DNA of 64,000 nucleotides. Origin: Enemella evansiae (lineage in GTDB: Bacteria > Actinomycetota > Actinomycetes > Propionibacteriales > Propionibacteriaceae). Below the pieces are notes generated by a model that did no database searches, was not told where the DNA came from, and was given only the letters and a program-made list of their open reading frames with translations. The position numbers and the translations under genes are program-made. The stretch spans positions 62,001 through 126,000 of the forward strand of contig NZ_NMVP01000001.1 of the NCBI RefSeq assembly GCF_002250705.1, in the 5' to 3' direction. Positions 9,557-18,090 of this stretch are shown in pieces; the stretch's first letter is position 1; every line of letters starts with the position of its first letter.

Positions 9557-10873
9557 TCAGGCATCCGGCGCGCCGATGCCCTGCACGTCGGCGGCCCCGG
9601 AAAGGGAGCGGTCCAAGGGATCCGACCACTGGCTGGTCGCGCGGTCGAGGGCCTCGAGACGAATCCGCAGCGGCGGGTGCTGATCCGGCGGGCAGATCGA
9701 CAACAGGGTCTGGAAGAGGGCCCGGAGCCGACGTTCGATCTGCATCGAGGTGGTGCCGAACTGGCGGATCTCATCGGTCGCCGCCGACACCCAGACCTCC
9801 CAGGGCCGCCACCAACCGCGGGACAGACTGGCGTCGTCGGCGGTCTCACCGGCCAGGGTCTCACCCTGTTCGCGGACCAGCGGGGCGACCCGGGCCAGGA
9901 TGTCCTCGATCGCGTCCAGGCACTGCACCGCCCGGGTGGGATCGTTGATCGCCGGGGAGAGTGCCTTGAGTGCGATGTCGACGATGGCCCTGATCGTGCC
10001 GTAGAGGCCGTTCGCGGGGGAGTAGGTGTCGCCGAACGCGACCGCGTTCTCGAGATCGGCCGCCCGATCCCGATCCAGGGGTGCGCTGGTGCGGAACAGT
10101 GTTCCGCCGAAGGCCACCGCGGAACCGAGGCGGGGTACGAGTTCGAGCTGGATGCCCCACTCGTTCTCCAGGTCGTAGACCCGGCGGGCATTGATCGCCT
10201 GCACCGTGTCCCCGTGCCTGACCGGGGTGGTCCGGGTGACGGGGTGCGGCAGCGGCTCGGGTGGGATCCGCAGCGGCGGTTGGTCCTGGTGGAAGGCGAT
10301 CAGATCGGTCGCCAGACCGCGCTGGCCCGCGGCGACCAACCGGTGCAGCAGCATCGCCGGATTGAGGTGCTGGCAGACTCGAGCGATCAGCGCGAGCAGC
10401 ATCACCGCGCACAGCACGCTGAGGAGGACCGCCAGCGCGGTCGCGGCCACCGGCTGGTAGCCGTCCTCACCGGCCGCCACGCTCACCGCGATCAGTAACA
10501 CGTAGGCGAAGGTGCCGAGGAAGGTCCCGATGCTCCAGCGCACCACGTTGTCCTGTTGCAGCAGCGGCACGATCCGCACCGACATGTTGGACAGCCCGAT
10601 GCTCATCGCGGTGGCGAGCGCGCTGAACGCCAACCCGGTCAGCGTCATGGTCGCGCCGGCGACGATGCCGAGGATCCCCGCGATCGCGCCGGAATCGATG
10701 CCCGGATAGGGCTGGAGGACCCGGGCCAGCAACCGGTCGACGATCGGCAGGGCCAACCCGAGAGCCAGGCCCGCCAGCAGCAGGATCAGCGGGACGCCCC
10801 ACATGGTGCGGATCCGCAACCGACCGACCAGCCGTTGCCATTCCTTGCGATGTTCCTCGGATTCGGTCGCCAT
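9557..10873 (-). CDS. DUF2254 family membrane protein
   Basis: 438-residue predicted inner-membrane protein with four hydrophobic segments in the first 170 residues (about 25-45, 65-95, 115-135, 140-165). A soluble C-terminal domain contains the family stretch FGDTYSPANGLYGTIRAIVDIALKALSPAINDP (quoted in part: FGDTYSPANGLYG; ALSPAINDPTRA). This matches DUF2254, a widespread family of unknown function. It is 31 bp upstream of lacI on the same strand, with no evident functional link to sugar use. Confidence 0.85.
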   Translation of the reverse strand: MATESEEHRKEWQRLVGRLRIRTMWGVPLILLLAGLALGLALPIVDRLLARVLQPYPGIDSGAIAGILGIVAGATMTLTGLAFSALATAMSIGLSNMSVRIVPLLQQDNVVRWSIGTFLGTFAYVLLIAVSVAAGEDGYQPVAATALAVLLSVLCAVMLLALIARVCQHLNPAMLLHRLVAAGQRGLATDLIAFHQDQPPLRIPPEPLPHPVTRTTPVRHGDTVQAINARRVYDLENEWGIQLELVPRLGSAVAFGGTLFRTSAPLDRDRAADLENAVAFGDTYSPANGLYGTIRAIVDIALKALSPAINDPTRAVQCLDAIEDILARVAPLVREQGETLAGETADDASLSRGWWRPWEVWVSAATDEIRQFGTTSMQIERRLRALFQTLLSICPPDQHPPLRIRLEALDRATSQWSDPLDRSLSGAADVQGIGAPDA

Positions 10874-10929
10874 CGTGCACCGTCGCTCTCGCCACTGGGT
10901 CTCCTCGGAGTTGTCACCCTAACGGCCAC

Positions 10930-11031
10930 CGCGCAGCGCTCGTGGTGTCCCCGCTCGTCGAGTAGCTCGCGCAGCGCTCGTGGTTTCCCCGCTCATCGAG
11001 TAGCTCGCGCAGCGAGCGTGTCGAGATGAGC
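10930..11031. repeat. 38-bp tandem repeat and hairpin repeat
   Basis: Two tandem 38-bp units begin at 10930 and 10968 (cgcgcagcgctcgtgg...gtagct) and a partial third unit ends in gtgtcgagatgag. The last part forms a hairpin from ctcatcgagtagctcgc to gcgagcgtgtcgagatgag. Same family as the repeats at 1-219 and 4154-4290. Confidence 0.85.
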
Positions 11032-11040
11032 CTGCGACGC

Positions 11041-12438
11041 TCAGGCCGACTCGGAGCACCCGTCGACCACCGGCCGGGTGGGTACCGAGCGGGTGGCCAC
11101 CGCCAGGTTGAGCGCAGCCAACCCGGCCAGCAGATAGGTGGCGGCGACGATGGCGACGGCGAGGTGCAGGCCGGCGTACCAATCGGTGCTGGCCTGCAGC
11201 ACCAGACCGATGATGGCGATCCCGATCAGTACGCCGACCTGCCGATTGGTGTTGAGGACCGCGCCGGCGTAGTTGGCGTACCGATCCTCCGCAGCGCCGA
11301 CCGTGGCGGCGGTCATCGCGGCGGTGACCAGACCCGCCCCGCTGTTCGCGACGCCGAGGGCGAGGGCCAGATACCAGTAGGGGGTCGCGGGATCGACCCC
11401 GATCAGCAGCAGCGTCGCCGCGCCGGCCAGCAGCAGGCAGGCGGTCATGATGACCGGATTGCTGACCCGGTGATGGATGCGGGTGTAGAGCACGTTGCCG
11501 AGCGGGAAGCAGATCGTCATCGGCAACAACTGCAGACCCGCCTCCAGAGGGCCGGCCTGCCGGGCGTTCTGGAAGAACAGTCCCATCAGGTAGAGGCCTC
11601 CGTAAAGTGCTGCGCTGTAAAGGAATCCGATCAGGTTGGGGGTGGCGAACGCCCGGTTGCGGAACAACCGCCACGGCATCACCGGATGGGCGGTCCGCCG
11701 CTGCTGGAGGGTGAGCACGACCGTGCCGAGAACCAGGACGCCGATGGCACCGAGGATGAGCGGGGTCCCGAAGCCGCTGCTGTGTCCCTGGATGAGGACG
11801 AAGGCCGCGGCGCAGACCACCACGAGCAGGGTGAGATGCCCGCTGGGGGAGATGCGTTCGCGGCTGCCCGGATCCTGCGGGATGCAGGTCAGGGTCAGGG
11901 CGATGCCGGCGACGACGACCGGGATGTTGATCAGGAAGATGCTGCGCCAACCGAAGGTGCTCACCAGCACGCCACCGAGGGTCGGACCGATCGCCGCCGA
12001 CATCGCCACCATCGCCGACCACAGGCCGAGCATCCGGGCGCGCTGGCCGGGGTCGGTGAACTGGGTGACCAGCAGAGACAGTGAGCTGGGCATGAACATC
12101 GCCGCCCCCGCGCCCTGGACCGCGCGTGCCGCGATCAGTACCAGCTGAGCCGGCGCGAGCGCACAGACCAGTGAGGCGGTGAGGAAGACGACCATCCCGA
12201 TGAGATAGAGCCGTCGGCTGCCGTACGCCGTCGCCAGGCTCCCGCCGAGCAGCAGCAGGGAGGCGAAGGCCAGCACATAGACATCCACGACCCAGGTGAG
12301 CGCGGACAGGGAACTGCCGAAGTCGGTGCCGATCGAGACGGCCGCCACGTTCACGACGGTGGAATCGATCGAGGCCATCACGAACCCCGAGGCCAGAGCG
12401 GCGAGGACGAGGGCCGGATGACGCGGTGTGTTGCTCAC
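11041..12438 (-). CDS. DHA2-type MFS drug efflux transporter
   Basis: 465-residue major facilitator protein of the drug:H+ antiporter type with about 14 predicted helices. Motifs include the helix 1 signature ASIDSTVVNVA and the motif C-like GPTLGGVLVSTFGWRSIF. The GTG at 12438 was chosen because GGAG lies five bases upstream; an upstream ATG at 12504 would swallow the operators. It is divergent from a TetR regulator, with two inverted repeats between, so expression is probably repressed by that regulator and induced by an exported compound. Confidence 0.9.
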   Translation of the reverse strand: MSNTPRHPALVLAALASGFVMASIDSTVVNVAAVSIGTDFGSSLSALTWVVDVYVLAFASLLLLGGSLATAYGSRRLYLIGMVVFLTASLVCALAPAQLVLIAARAVQGAGAAMFMPSSLSLLVTQFTDPGQRARMLGLWSAMVAMSAAIGPTLGGVLVSTFGWRSIFLINIPVVVAGIALTLTCIPQDPGSRERISPSGHLTLLVVVCAAAFVLIQGHSSGFGTPLILGAIGVLVLGTVVLTLQQRRTAHPVMPWRLFRNRAFATPNLIGFLYSAALYGGLYLMGLFFQNARQAGPLEAGLQLLPMTICFPLGNVLYTRIHHRVSNPVIMTACLLLAGAATLLLIGVDPATPYWYLALALGVANSGAGLVTAAMTAATVGAAEDRYANYAGAVLNTNRQVGVLIGIAIIGLVLQASTDWYAGLHLAVAIVAATYLLAGLAALNLAVATRSVPTRPVVDGCSESA

Positions 12439-12448
12439 GACAACTCCT

Positions 12449-12507
12449 AAGCGGACGGATGCATTCCGCTTGAACGGTACGCCAAGCGGACGGAGATCGT
12501 CCACTTG
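12449..12507. promoter_or_regulatory. Divergent promoter with two TetR-type operators
   Basis: Two inverted repeats share the half-site AAGCGGA. Operator 1 (12449-12471) is AAGCGGA-9-TCCGCTT. Operator 2 (12483-12507) is CAAGCGGAC-7-GTCCACTTG with one mismatch. They occupy the space between the divergent efflux pump and tetR gene, consistent with shared autorepression. Confidence 0.75.
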
Positions 12508-12521
12508 CTAGGATGGAGTGC

Positions 12522-13115
12522 ATGACCGAGTCCTCGCATGCGCTGACGCTGCTGCTCGGGGACACGCCCCCCCGCGCGGATGCCGAGCGCAATGTGGAAG
12601 CCCTGCTGACCGCCACCCGGGAGTTCGTGCTCGCCGGGGAGCTGAACCCGTCGGCGGCTCAGCTCGCTGCCGCCGCCGGGGTCGGTGTGGGCACGCTCTA
12701 TCGGCGGGCACTCGGCAAGGAGGCGTTGCTGGCTGCAGCGGTGATCGACCTGCTCGACGAGGTCAGTGCCCGCGCGAGCCGGGAGGCTACCGGTGCATCC
12801 TGGCCGGCATTCGAGGAGTTCGCCGTCGATTACCTGCGGATCCGGGAGATCACCTGTTCGCTCACCCATTCCCTGGATGGCGAGTTCGACGGCGGGGTGG
12901 CCGGGGCGAAGCGGCGCGCCCGGGCGGCTTTCGAGACCCTGACCGCGCGGCTGCATGCGGCCGGGCTGCTGGCCGAAGAGGTCGACGCCGCCGACCTGAT
13001 GGTGCTGCTCGCCTCCATCGACATCACCGATGACACCCTCGGGCTCAGCCCGAACCGGAAGCGGCGGGAGCGGGTGGCGCGGCGGATGCTCGCCAGTCTG
13101 CGGGCGGGCGGCTGA
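12522..13115 (+). CDS. TetR family transcriptional regulator
   Basis: 197-residue regulator with an N-terminal helix-turn-helix (SAAQLAAAAGVGVGTLYRRA) typical of TetR proteins and a divergent helical ligand domain. The ATG at 12522 follows an AGGATGGAG ribosome site; an in-frame ATG at 12513 lies inside that site. It is divergent from the DHA2 efflux pump and probably represses both genes through the two inverted repeats. Confidence 0.92.
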   Translation: MTESSHALTLLLGDTPPRADAERNVEALLTATREFVLAGELNPSAAQLAAAAGVGVGTLYRRALGKEALLAAAVIDLLDEVSARASREATGASWPAFEEFAVDYLRIREITCSLTHSLDGEFDGGVAGAKRRARAAFETLTARLHAAGLLAEEVDAADLMVLLASIDITDDTLGLSPNRKRRERVARRMLASLRAGG

Positions 13116-13148
13116 TCAGACCGGTTCTGCGGTCGCGATACTGGAGGG

Positions 13149-13532
13149 ATGCCGGATCGATCCGAACTGCTGGAGTGGTACCGCCGCTATCTCGATGCCT
13201 GCAACCGCAGAGTCTGGGACGAGCTCGGTGGCCTGGTCGCGGACTCGGTGCTGGTGAACGGGGTCCCGCGCACCCGCGCCGAGTACATCGAGGACCTCAC
13301 CGGGTTGATCGCGGTCTTCCCCGACTACGTCTGGGAACTGCGCCGCAGCGTGATCGAGGGGGAGTGGCTGGCGGTTCACCTGCGCAGCACCGGTACCCGG
13401 GTGGGTGAGTTCATGGGCGTACCCGGGGACGGGTCCCGCGTGGAGACCGACGAGTTCGACATGTACCGGATCGTCGACGGCCGGATCGTCGAGGTGGAAG
13501 GGACCGCCGACAACGCACGGCTGTGCCGCTGA
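13149..13532 (+). CDS. SnoaL/NTF2-like protein
   Basis: 127-residue protein of the NTF2-like/SnoaL-like alpha-beta barrel type: N-terminal helix LLEWYRRYLDACNRRVWDEL, then PRTRAEYIEDL and the strand pattern WLAVHLRSTGTRVGEFMGVP, ending FDMYRIVDGRIVEVEG. Such proteins are polyketide-cyclase-like enzymes or small-molecule-binding proteins; the substrate is unknown. It lies 33 bp after tetR and is probably cotranscribed. It is the last chromosomal gene before the integrated element, whose left att repeat lies 30 bp past its stop. Confidence 0.85.
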   Translation: MPDRSELLEWYRRYLDACNRRVWDELGGLVADSVLVNGVPRTRAEYIEDLTGLIAVFPDYVWELRRSVIEGEWLAVHLRSTGTRVGEFMGVPGDGSRVETDEFDMYRIVDGRIVEVEGTADNARLCR

Positions 13533-13561
13533 GCGTGGTGGAGGTAGCGCGACAGTGCTCT

Positions 13562-13572
13562 AACCTTGCCCC
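13562..13572. other. Candidate attL core
   Basis: AACCTTGCCCC, repeated exactly at 63967-63977. It lies 30 bp after the stop of the last chromosomal gene. In the unintegrated chromosome this would be the left arm of the terminator hairpin now seen whole at 63967-63998. Confidence 0.7.
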
Positions 13573-13690
13573 ATCCTTGCAGTCGGCCGTTTCCGCGCAT
13601 CGCGAGATCCGTCGTCGGCACAGGACAGCAGCGGTTTCGCAGGGTTCCACGCGGCCACTCCCGAAGCCGGTTCCGCGGTTGACGGAGGAG

Positions 13691-13981
13691 ATGCTGGATG
13701 AGGCAGAGCGCCGGTACAGGGGCGGTGAGATCCTGCGGGCGATCGCAGGCGACCTGGGCGTGAGTCGTCAACGCCTCGCTGAGCGGCTGCGAGAGCGAGG
13801 AGTACGGCTGCGTCGTGAGAAGCCATCATCGGAACAGGTACTCGAAATGTGCCGCCGCTACGAGCAGGGCGAGTCCTTAGCGAGGATCGGCGAGAGGCTT
13901 GGCTTCAATCCAAGCTCAGTTCGCCTGTACCTGCTGCGTGTGGGAATGCCGCTCCGTGATCCCCATGGCCGCGGTCGCTAG
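13691..13981 (+). CDS. Small double helix-turn-helix protein
   Basis: 96 residues made almost entirely of two helix-turn-helix units: ILRAIAGDLGVSRQRLAERL (about residues 13-32) and a second, SLARIGERLGFNPSSVRLYL (about 62-81). These resemble the C-terminal DNA-binding parts of serine invertases. The frame is open upstream to 13523, but that crosses the att core; the ATG at 13691 just after GGAGGAG is preferred, although the spacing is tight. In the excised circle this gene would follow the integrase stop by 8 bp, so it may be an excisionase-like directionality factor or integrase regulator (inference). It could instead be a remnant of a recombinase. Confidence 0.65.
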   Translation: MLDEAERRYRGGEILRAIAGDLGVSRQRLAERLRERGVRLRREKPSSEQVLEMCRRYEQGESLARIGERLGFNPSSVRLYLLRVGMPLRDPHGRGR

Positions 13982-14010
13982 GTGGGATGAGCCCCCACCG
14001 TTGCTTCCGG

Positions 14011-15885
14011 TTAGCTTTCGGTCGCCAAAGTGTGGGCGGTCTCCTCGCCATCGACGACCGGTAGGAACCCGTACCGTCCCAGGTCATCGCGCTTCGTGAA
14101 TCGGATGTCGCGCGCGTCGGCCCCGAGTGGGTCTAGAGGGTCAGTGTTCTCCATGACGATGACCTGACCGTCAAAGTTGGCCTGAATATCACGGTAGAAC
14201 GCCCGCACAACACCTTCCGGCGGCTGATCCCCTGTCCCCGTGGACTGGTCGGGTGGGCGGTAGGTGACAAGCGGCGAGTCAAGCACAACGAAACCGGGGT
14301 GTGGCAGCTCCCGGTCAAAGCAGTATTGGGCGAGGGCGAGCGTGAATGCGGCGTGGAGGACCGCGCGTACCCCTTTGCCGTGCGCCGAGCGACGTTGGTC
14401 GCCAGCGATGATGTCGAGTTCTTTCCGGTCGTACCGTACAGACGCCGCGGACGGGTAGTCCCATTCGGCCAGGCGCTTGGAGATCTCGGCTGAGAACTCC
14501 CGTACGGCGGTGAGGCTTAGACCCGCAACTGCTGTTGCCACCTCCGCCTCAGTCTCGTCCGCGATCCGTCGGATCATGTCCTCAAAGGTCTTGACTTGTT
14601 CGTAGAGGCCCAGGTGCTTCTCGATCTCACTGCGCTTGGCAAGAAGTTCGCGGAGGTTCCCCTTTTCTGGGTCCATCTTCGCGTCGAGCTTTTCGATGCT
14701 CTCTTGCAGTGCCAGGGAGTCTCGCCGTGTTGTTCTGATCGATGTACGGAGGTCCTCGGTTCGCGCGTCCAGGCTCTCGATTGTCACGCGGAGGTCTTCT
14801 AGGAGACCCCGGGTTTTCTGAGACTCGTAGTCGGCGGAGACGCCAAAACTGGTCGTGTCTCCTTCGCACTCCAGATTTAGATGTTGGCTAGCCGGCTCCG
14901 CGCCGCAAAAGACACAGGTCCCCCGCCGAAAGTATCCGAGCAGGTTCCCGGCTTCTGCGATCATTTCGAGGCGTGCCAGATCACTCTCGTACTGCTTCTG
15001 CAAGAGGTTGAACCGCTGGCGGAGCGCCGCCGCATCCGAGTACTCGGACCGCTGGGCACTGCCCGCAGACTGAAGTTTGTTGTGATCTAAGAGGAGCTGG
15101 CCGCGCTGTTGCGTGAGGCTCCCGATCTTTGTGCTGTGCTTGTCAATCGTGTGGTTCAGTTTGCCGAGTTGCGTCGTAAGTTCTGCTGGCTCAGCAACGT
15201 CCTGGAGCTGCGACTCAAGCTGGCTGAGCATCCTCTCAACGACTTCCTGCCGGGCACCTCGCAACCGCTTCTGTTCTTGTGTCGAGGGGACCGCTGTCAA
15301 CGCGGAGTCGTCTTCGCCAGACAGGAGGAGCTTGAGGACCGAGACCTCTTTGGTCTTGTTGACCACCTTGCCGCTGAGACCAGGAGCATCCTCGGCCTGC
15401 ATTTCCGTTTCGCCGATGAGACACAGACGGGTCAGGTCCCGGAAGCTGAGCATGTGAGTCACGTTCTGCGCATTCTTCCTCACCTGCTTCTCATCGAGGC
15501 CAACTTGGTCGAGCAGGTACCTGGAGACGTTCTTCACGTTCGCCGCGTTGTGCTTCCAAGCGAGCGTCTCATCCGCAGGTATCGAGGGCTCAACACGGAC
15601 GTCGGATCGGTAGAGGGAGACACCGCCACCATCCACCGAACGTGCGAGGGTAATGCGATCACCGCTGGGGAGCTCAAGGCCGAGCAAGACACGGCTGTAC
15701 CCCTCTCGCTCCGGGATCTCCTTGAGTTCCTTGGCGCCGAGGACGAAGTCGATTGCATCGACGATGAACGATTTTCCTGTGTCAGAGGGGCCGTGAATGA
15801 CGGTGACATGCGGGCTGAAGTCGACCGAGGCCGGGGCGACATTCGTGCCGGTGAACGTCAGGTGCGAAAGCGTCAGTCGTCCCAT
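14011..15885 (-). CDS. ABC-3C system ATPase (DUF3732-like, Rad50/SMC type)
   Basis: 624-residue ABC/SMC-type ATPase. Walker A is GPSDTGKS (about residues 32-39). Two long coiled-coil stretches flank a CVFC zinc-hook-like site (about residue 325). The C-terminal part has AHGKGVRAVLHAAFTLAL in the place of the ABC signature, followed by the Walker B region FVVLDSP. This architecture matches the ATPase of ABC three-component conflict systems. Its start overlaps the middle component. GC is visibly lower than in neighbouring genes, suggesting separate acquisition. Proposed role: sensing aberrant DNA of phages or plasmids and triggering the partner effector. Confidence 0.85.
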   Translation of the reverse strand: MGRLTLSHLTFTGTNVAPASVDFSPHVTVIHGPSDTGKSFIVDAIDFVLGAKELKEIPEREGYSRVLLGLELPSGDRITLARSVDGGGVSLYRSDVRVEPSIPADETLAWKHNAANVKNVSRYLLDQVGLDEKQVRKNAQNVTHMLSFRDLTRLCLIGETEMQAEDAPGLSGKVVNKTKEVSVLKLLLSGEDDSALTAVPSTQEQKRLRGARQEVVERMLSQLESQLQDVAEPAELTTQLGKLNHTIDKHSTKIGSLTQQRGQLLLDHNKLQSAGSAQRSEYSDAAALRQRFNLLQKQYESDLARLEMIAEAGNLLGYFRRGTCVFCGAEPASQHLNLECEGDTTSFGVSADYESQKTRGLLEDLRVTIESLDARTEDLRTSIRTTRRDSLALQESIEKLDAKMDPEKGNLRELLAKRSEIEKHLGLYEQVKTFEDMIRRIADETEAEVATAVAGLSLTAVREFSAEISKRLAEWDYPSAASVRYDRKELDIIAGDQRRSAHGKGVRAVLHAAFTLALAQYCFDRELPHPGFVVLDSPLVTYRPPDQSTGTGDQPPEGVVRAFYRDIQANFDGQVIVMENTDPLDPLGADARDIRFTKRDDLGRYGFLPVVDGEETAHTLATES

Positions 15886-16364
15886 CAGATGCCATTCCCG
15901 CTCTCGTGTTGCATGACTTCGAACTCCTCGGACCAGTGTGAGGAGACCTCCCGCATCCGCTCGCGCAGACTCGCGTCAGTTACGGCGCCAAGTTCCTCAA
16001 CGACCCAGTTCGCGCGGTCATGCAGGGCGTGCGCATAGTCACTTTCGAGCAGTTTCAGGAAGCCCTCGGAACTCTCGTTGGCCCAGAACTCGATACCGGA
16101 TTCCTCAGCCGACATCTCGGCGAGTCCGGCTCGGATCATGACCTGGAGACCGTCTTCGATGTGCTGTCGTTTCACCCCGAGTTCGCCGACCCGTATCGGG
16201 ATCGGCGGATGGAGACTCTCGGGGCCGTCGAGGTCCGCACTATGCAGCAGTCCGTGGTCGAGGAGCACCAGTCGATTGATATCAAGGTGTGCGGGGAAAG
16301 CTTCGACCAAAATCATCAAGACACGCATTCCCACTTCGAGGGGGCTATTGAGGGGGTTACTCAT
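15885..16364 (-). CDS. ABC-3C system middle component
   Basis: 159-residue mostly helical protein starting MSNPLNSPLEVGMRVLMILV with the segment RLVLLDHGLLHSADLDGP. This pattern (N-terminal helix, LLDH...HSxDL, then HPPIPIRVGEL) is that of the small middle component of ABC three-component systems, thought to bridge ATPase and effector through a winged-helix-like fold. It overlaps the upstream effector gene by 8 bp and the downstream ATPase by 1 bp, so all three are translationally coupled. Confidence 0.82.
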   Translation of the reverse strand: MSNPLNSPLEVGMRVLMILVEAFPAHLDINRLVLLDHGLLHSADLDGPESLHPPIPIRVGELGVKRQHIEDGLQVMIRAGLAEMSAEESGIEFWANESSEGFLKLLESDYAHALHDRANWVVEELGAVTDASLRERMREVSSHWSEEFEVMQHESGNGI

Positions 16365-17469
16365 CAGTGGTCACCCACTTCAGTTTGTCTGAGTTGGCGA
16401 GCTGATGACAGATGCCTTGACGGTCCTTGAGGTTCGACATTGAGATGAGAGTGTGAGCGCTCAAGTCGAGTTGGCCAGACTGCGTGAGGACAGCGCGGAG
16501 TCGGTCCAGACCGCTGGGGTGGTTCGCTTCTACCGTGTCGATTACGCCAGTGTGGACGTCGTCCTGGAGCAGCTCATACGTACCGTCAGGCACCGAGTCT
16601 CTCGCGTACAGGCGCAACGCTTCGGCGGAGTAGAAGGCCTCTCGTTGCCTCTGGAGGTGGGGGCCGTGCTTGGCGTGTGCGGCGACCGAGCCGACATCGG
16701 AGCAGGACACGGGGTCTTGCTCGTTGTAGACGTCCACGAGTTTTTTGACATAGGTTGCTTCGCCCGCCGAAGGAGTCTCCGGAGTTTGTCCGACGGGAGG
16801 CCGGGCAGGGAGTGAAGTTCCGAACCTTGCGCTGTAGTACGACGTCTTGCGGTGTGTGTCGAGCATCTCGTTGAGTTCGAGTGACCGGAAGATCGAGAAG
16901 TCAGAGGATTCGGCGAGTAGACGTATAGATTGTAGTGTTTGCTCGTCGTACTGCCGCGTGGCGGGGCCTCGCGCATCGAGCAGTTCGAGGAACTTCTTCC
17001 GAAACTCAGTGGGCTTACTCAGCAGCCGGTTGAGCGTGGGACCGCACCCCTTCGGCGCGACGAACACGTACCGATCGGGAAGACAATAGAACGCATCCAC
17101 CACACCGTGGAAGATCTTCAACATTTCGGGGAACGCGTCTGACATGGTGAGCGATCCATCGTAATGTTTGGCCTGGAAGCAGTCCCATGCATCTTCAAGG
17201 CCACGATCGGTCTTAAAGGCGGCAACATCGACACCGCGGTCTCCAGAGCCTCCGAGTTGCTTGATCTGTCGATACAAGACGGCGACTCCGGTTGCCCACT
17301 CGGTGATGAAAACTTCCCATTCGTCCGGCGAATAGAAGTAGATGCGATGGGCCGGGGGCACGGGTGCCCCCGGGAGTGCTGGGGCCGGTGAGTCCGAAGC
17401 AACAGGAACGGGAAAATCGATGAGTTCGGGGGCACCGCTGCTAGCGTTCGGCTGGGTTGCCAAGGACAC
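16357..17469 (-). CDS. ABC-3C system effector with restriction-endonuclease-like domain
   Basis: 370 residues. After a Pro/Ala-rich start, residues about 45-150 carry an Mrr-like nuclease pattern: GGSGDRGVDVAAF with the acidic residue, then DCFQAKHY supplying the QxK motif. The remainder is the helical C-terminal domain that in ABC-3C systems contacts the middle component. Start is GTG at 17469 with AGGAGGTG just upstream. It is the first gene of the three-gene cassette. Predicted role: a DNA-cleaving effector activated by the ATPase. The match to the nuclease core is from visible motifs only. Confidence 0.75.
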   Translation of the reverse strand: MSLATQPNASSGAPELIDFPVPVASDSPAPALPGAPVPPAHRIYFYSPDEWEVFITEWATGVAVLYRQIKQLGGSGDRGVDVAAFKTDRGLEDAWDCFQAKHYDGSLTMSDAFPEMLKIFHGVVDAFYCLPDRYVFVAPKGCGPTLNRLLSKPTEFRKKFLELLDARGPATRQYDEQTLQSIRLLAESSDFSIFRSLELNEMLDTHRKTSYYSARFGTSLPARPPVGQTPETPSAGEATYVKKLVDVYNEQDPVSCSDVGSVAAHAKHGPHLQRQREAFYSAEALRLYARDSVPDGTYELLQDDVHTGVIDTVEANHPSGLDRLRAVLTQSGQLDLSAHTLISMSNLKDRQGICHQLANSDKLKWVTTDE

Positions 17470-17638
17470 GCGGCACCTCCTCGTTCGAGCGTCGTCTCAC
17501 CCCCAATCCTACGAGACAACGCCCCTCTCCTCTGCGATCGTCAGCCAGTGCGTCGTGAGGTACCCCGCTCAGTAAGGGGTCCGGGCGGCGGGGGCTTGGC
17601 GGAGTGCACCGCGACGACCAGGCGCTACCAATAGATAA

Positions 17639-17668
17639 GGCCCCGCTCCAAGGGTTGGGAGCGGGGCC
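17639..17668 (-). terminator. Terminator hairpin
   Basis: Perfect 11-bp stem GGCCCCGCTCC/GGAGCGGGGCC with an 8-nt loop, 21 bp beyond the stop of the minus-strand recombinase-domain gene and followed on that strand by TTATCTATT. It separates that operon from the ABC-3C cassette. Confidence 0.85.
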
Positions 17669-17688
17669 AATGTGACGAGTGGGCTCGG

Positions 17689-18090
17689 TCAGTCGTCGGG
17701 GCCGTTGCTATGCGAGTAGTCGGCAAGGTGCGAGTCGGCTTCGGCGTAGGCCTGCATGACTCCGACGAGGAGCGCACCCCGCACGTCGGTGGTCTTCTCG
17801 TTCGCGACGTGGATCGTCACTCCGGCCTCGTGGAGGCGCCGCATCGTGGCGAGGTGGTCGTTCATCTTCTCTCCGAGTCGTGCGAGGTCGTTGACGATGA
17901 CCGCGCTGACCTCTTCCTGCTGGGCGAGGTCGAGCACGGTGGCGAGGCCGTCGCCGGTGCGTCCGATGTCGTAGTAGGAGCCGTCTACGGTCAGTCCGAG
18001 CTGGCGTGCGTACTGGCGGCAGTTGGTCTCCTGATCGTCCAGCCATTGGAGATTGTGGACTGCGCTGCGTCGGTAGATCAGGGCGTTCAT
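17689..18090 (-). CDS. Serine recombinase catalytic-domain protein
   Basis: 133 residues that cover only a resolvase/invertase N-terminal domain: ALIYRRS with the presumed nucleophilic serine, DDQETNCRQYARQLGL, VIVNDLARLGEKMNDHL, and GALLVGVMQAYAEADSHLADY. There is no DNA-binding domain. The usual YxRVS motif reads YRRS, so activity is uncertain. The ATG overlaps the stop of the upstream membrane gene (ATGA). It may be a free-standing regulatory recombinase domain or a truncated resolvase. Confidence 0.75.
   Translation of the reverse strand: MNALIYRRSAVHNLQWLDDQETNCRQYARQLGLTVDGSYYDIGRTGDGLATVLDLAQQEEVSAVIVNDLARLGEKMNDHLATMRRLHEAGVTIHVANEKTTDVRGALLVGVMQAYAEADSHLADYSHSNGPDD

Noticed and set aside
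13562..13572. tRNA gene as integration target
   Set aside because: No tRNA-like cloverleaf is present at either end; the target is a terminator-like hairpin.
13523..13690. N-terminal extension of the double-HTH protein
   Set aside because: It would start in the chromosomal gene and cross the att core, so it exists only in the integrated form; the extension has no domain character.
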